DNA of 64,000 nucleotides from Sphagnum magellanicum (Eukaryota; Streptophyta; Sphagnopsida; Sphagnales; Sphagnaceae): the NCBI GenBank assembly GCA_021904315.1, contig CM038908.1, forward strand, positions 28,478,501 to 28,542,500. Direction: 5' to 3'. The notes beneath the pieces are model-generated. The model worked only from the letters and a program-made list of their open reading frames with translations, had not been told where the DNA came from and searched no databases. Position 1 is the first letter of the stretch; the number at the start of each line of letters is the position of its first letter. Below are positions 63,653 to 64,000 of the stretch, one piece after another. The position numbers and the translations under genes were made by a program.

Positions 63653-63682
63653 CCTGTGCATTAGGCACGGGGTTCAAACTAG
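63653..63682 (+). other. Helitron 3' terminal hairpin and CTAG end
   Basis: Stem CCTGTGC, loop ATTAG, stem GCACGGG, spacer GTTCAAA, terminus CTAG, next base T. Six of seven stem pairs are Watson-Crick and one is G-T. Confidence 0.8.
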
Positions 63683-64000
63683 TCAAGTAGTATGTGAAGA
63701 AAGGAGTGAAGTAGCCTAATTGCAGTAGCCTCACCCCATGCTGAGTATTTGGGCCTCCAACAATATTTCTCACATCCAAGATGAATTATTTACTTTTTCC
63801 CAACCTGACCCACAAAACTGAGACGGCAAAGTGTCAGAGACCGTCTCTACTATGGTAACCCACCCGGACCAATCAAACCATCAAGGTAATCAAAAGCACA
63901 TGTTAGGCTTAGCTGTACCTTTCGCCAACCTGAGCATCCTATGCAAAAAAAAATACTGAACTGAAACCATGTTGTTGAGCCAAACTGGCATGTTTTGACT
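63683..64000. other. Right flank of the Helitron, nothing recognised
   Basis: Non-coding sequence to the window edge, with no recognisable gene, repeat or RNA. Confidence 0.5.

Larger units (their letters stand above)
59030..63682 (+). mobile_element. Decayed Helitron, 3' terminus resolved
   Basis: The RepHel pseudogene is followed 75 bases later by a standard Helitron end: a hairpin with stems 63653-63659 (CCTGTGC) and 63665-63671 (GCACGGG), a five-base loop with one G-T pair in the stem, then seven bases and CTAG at 63679-63682, followed by T. Helitrons end in CTRR after such a hairpin and insert between A and T. The 5' TC end was not found; it may lie left of 59030, or the element may be 5'-truncated, so the left coordinate is only the first recognisable coding homology. 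Confidence 0.8.

Overview
This is nuclear DNA of a land plant. The coding regions are split by GT-AG introns with exact phase continuity, the spacers are AT-rich with many microsatellites, plant-type telomere motifs (CCCTAAA) recur, and every recognisable protein has a plant homologue. Large repeat-filled spacers, about one gene per 10 kb and the style of the proteins would suit a seed-free plant such as a fern or lycophyte, but that is a low-confidence guess. There is no operon structure, and neighbouring genes show no shared pathway.

Layout: (1) 1-3459 (+), a RAD9 checkpoint-clamp gene whose first exon or exons lie off the left edge. (2) 7916-9788 (+), a three-exon organellar PPR protein of the Arabidopsis At2g30100 type. 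(3) 15897-19741 (-), a ten-exon Ppx/GppA-family phosphatase with a C-terminal HD-like domain. (4) 25829-27997 (+), a decayed four-MA3-domain translation-regulator (MRF-like) pseudogene. (5) 40011-44317 (+), an eight-exon U-box/ARM E3 ligase of the PUB42-44 group. (6) 46938-50446 (+), a ten-exon P58IPK/DNAJC3 ER co-chaperone. (7) about 59030-63682 (+), a dead Helitron with a clear 3' terminus.

The gene-poor stretches (3.5-6.5, 10.5-15.8, 20.1-25.5, 28-36.4 and 50.5-58.9 kb) hold minisatellites, foldback sequences, an LTR-like insert flanked by unusually long direct repeats, interstitial telomere-like motifs and simple repeats.

The most interesting signals are a tandem array of duplicated 3' splice sites in the P58IPK gene, in which each decoy leads to an early in-frame stop; a Helitron whose reading frame is broken mostly by stops of the kind cytosine deamination makes; the LTR-like insert with about 57-bp flanking duplications; and telomere-like motifs in introns of several unrelated genes. 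I found no clearly new multi-gene system. All exon coordinates were read by eye from splice signals, reading phase and remembered family conservation, not from transcripts or database searches.
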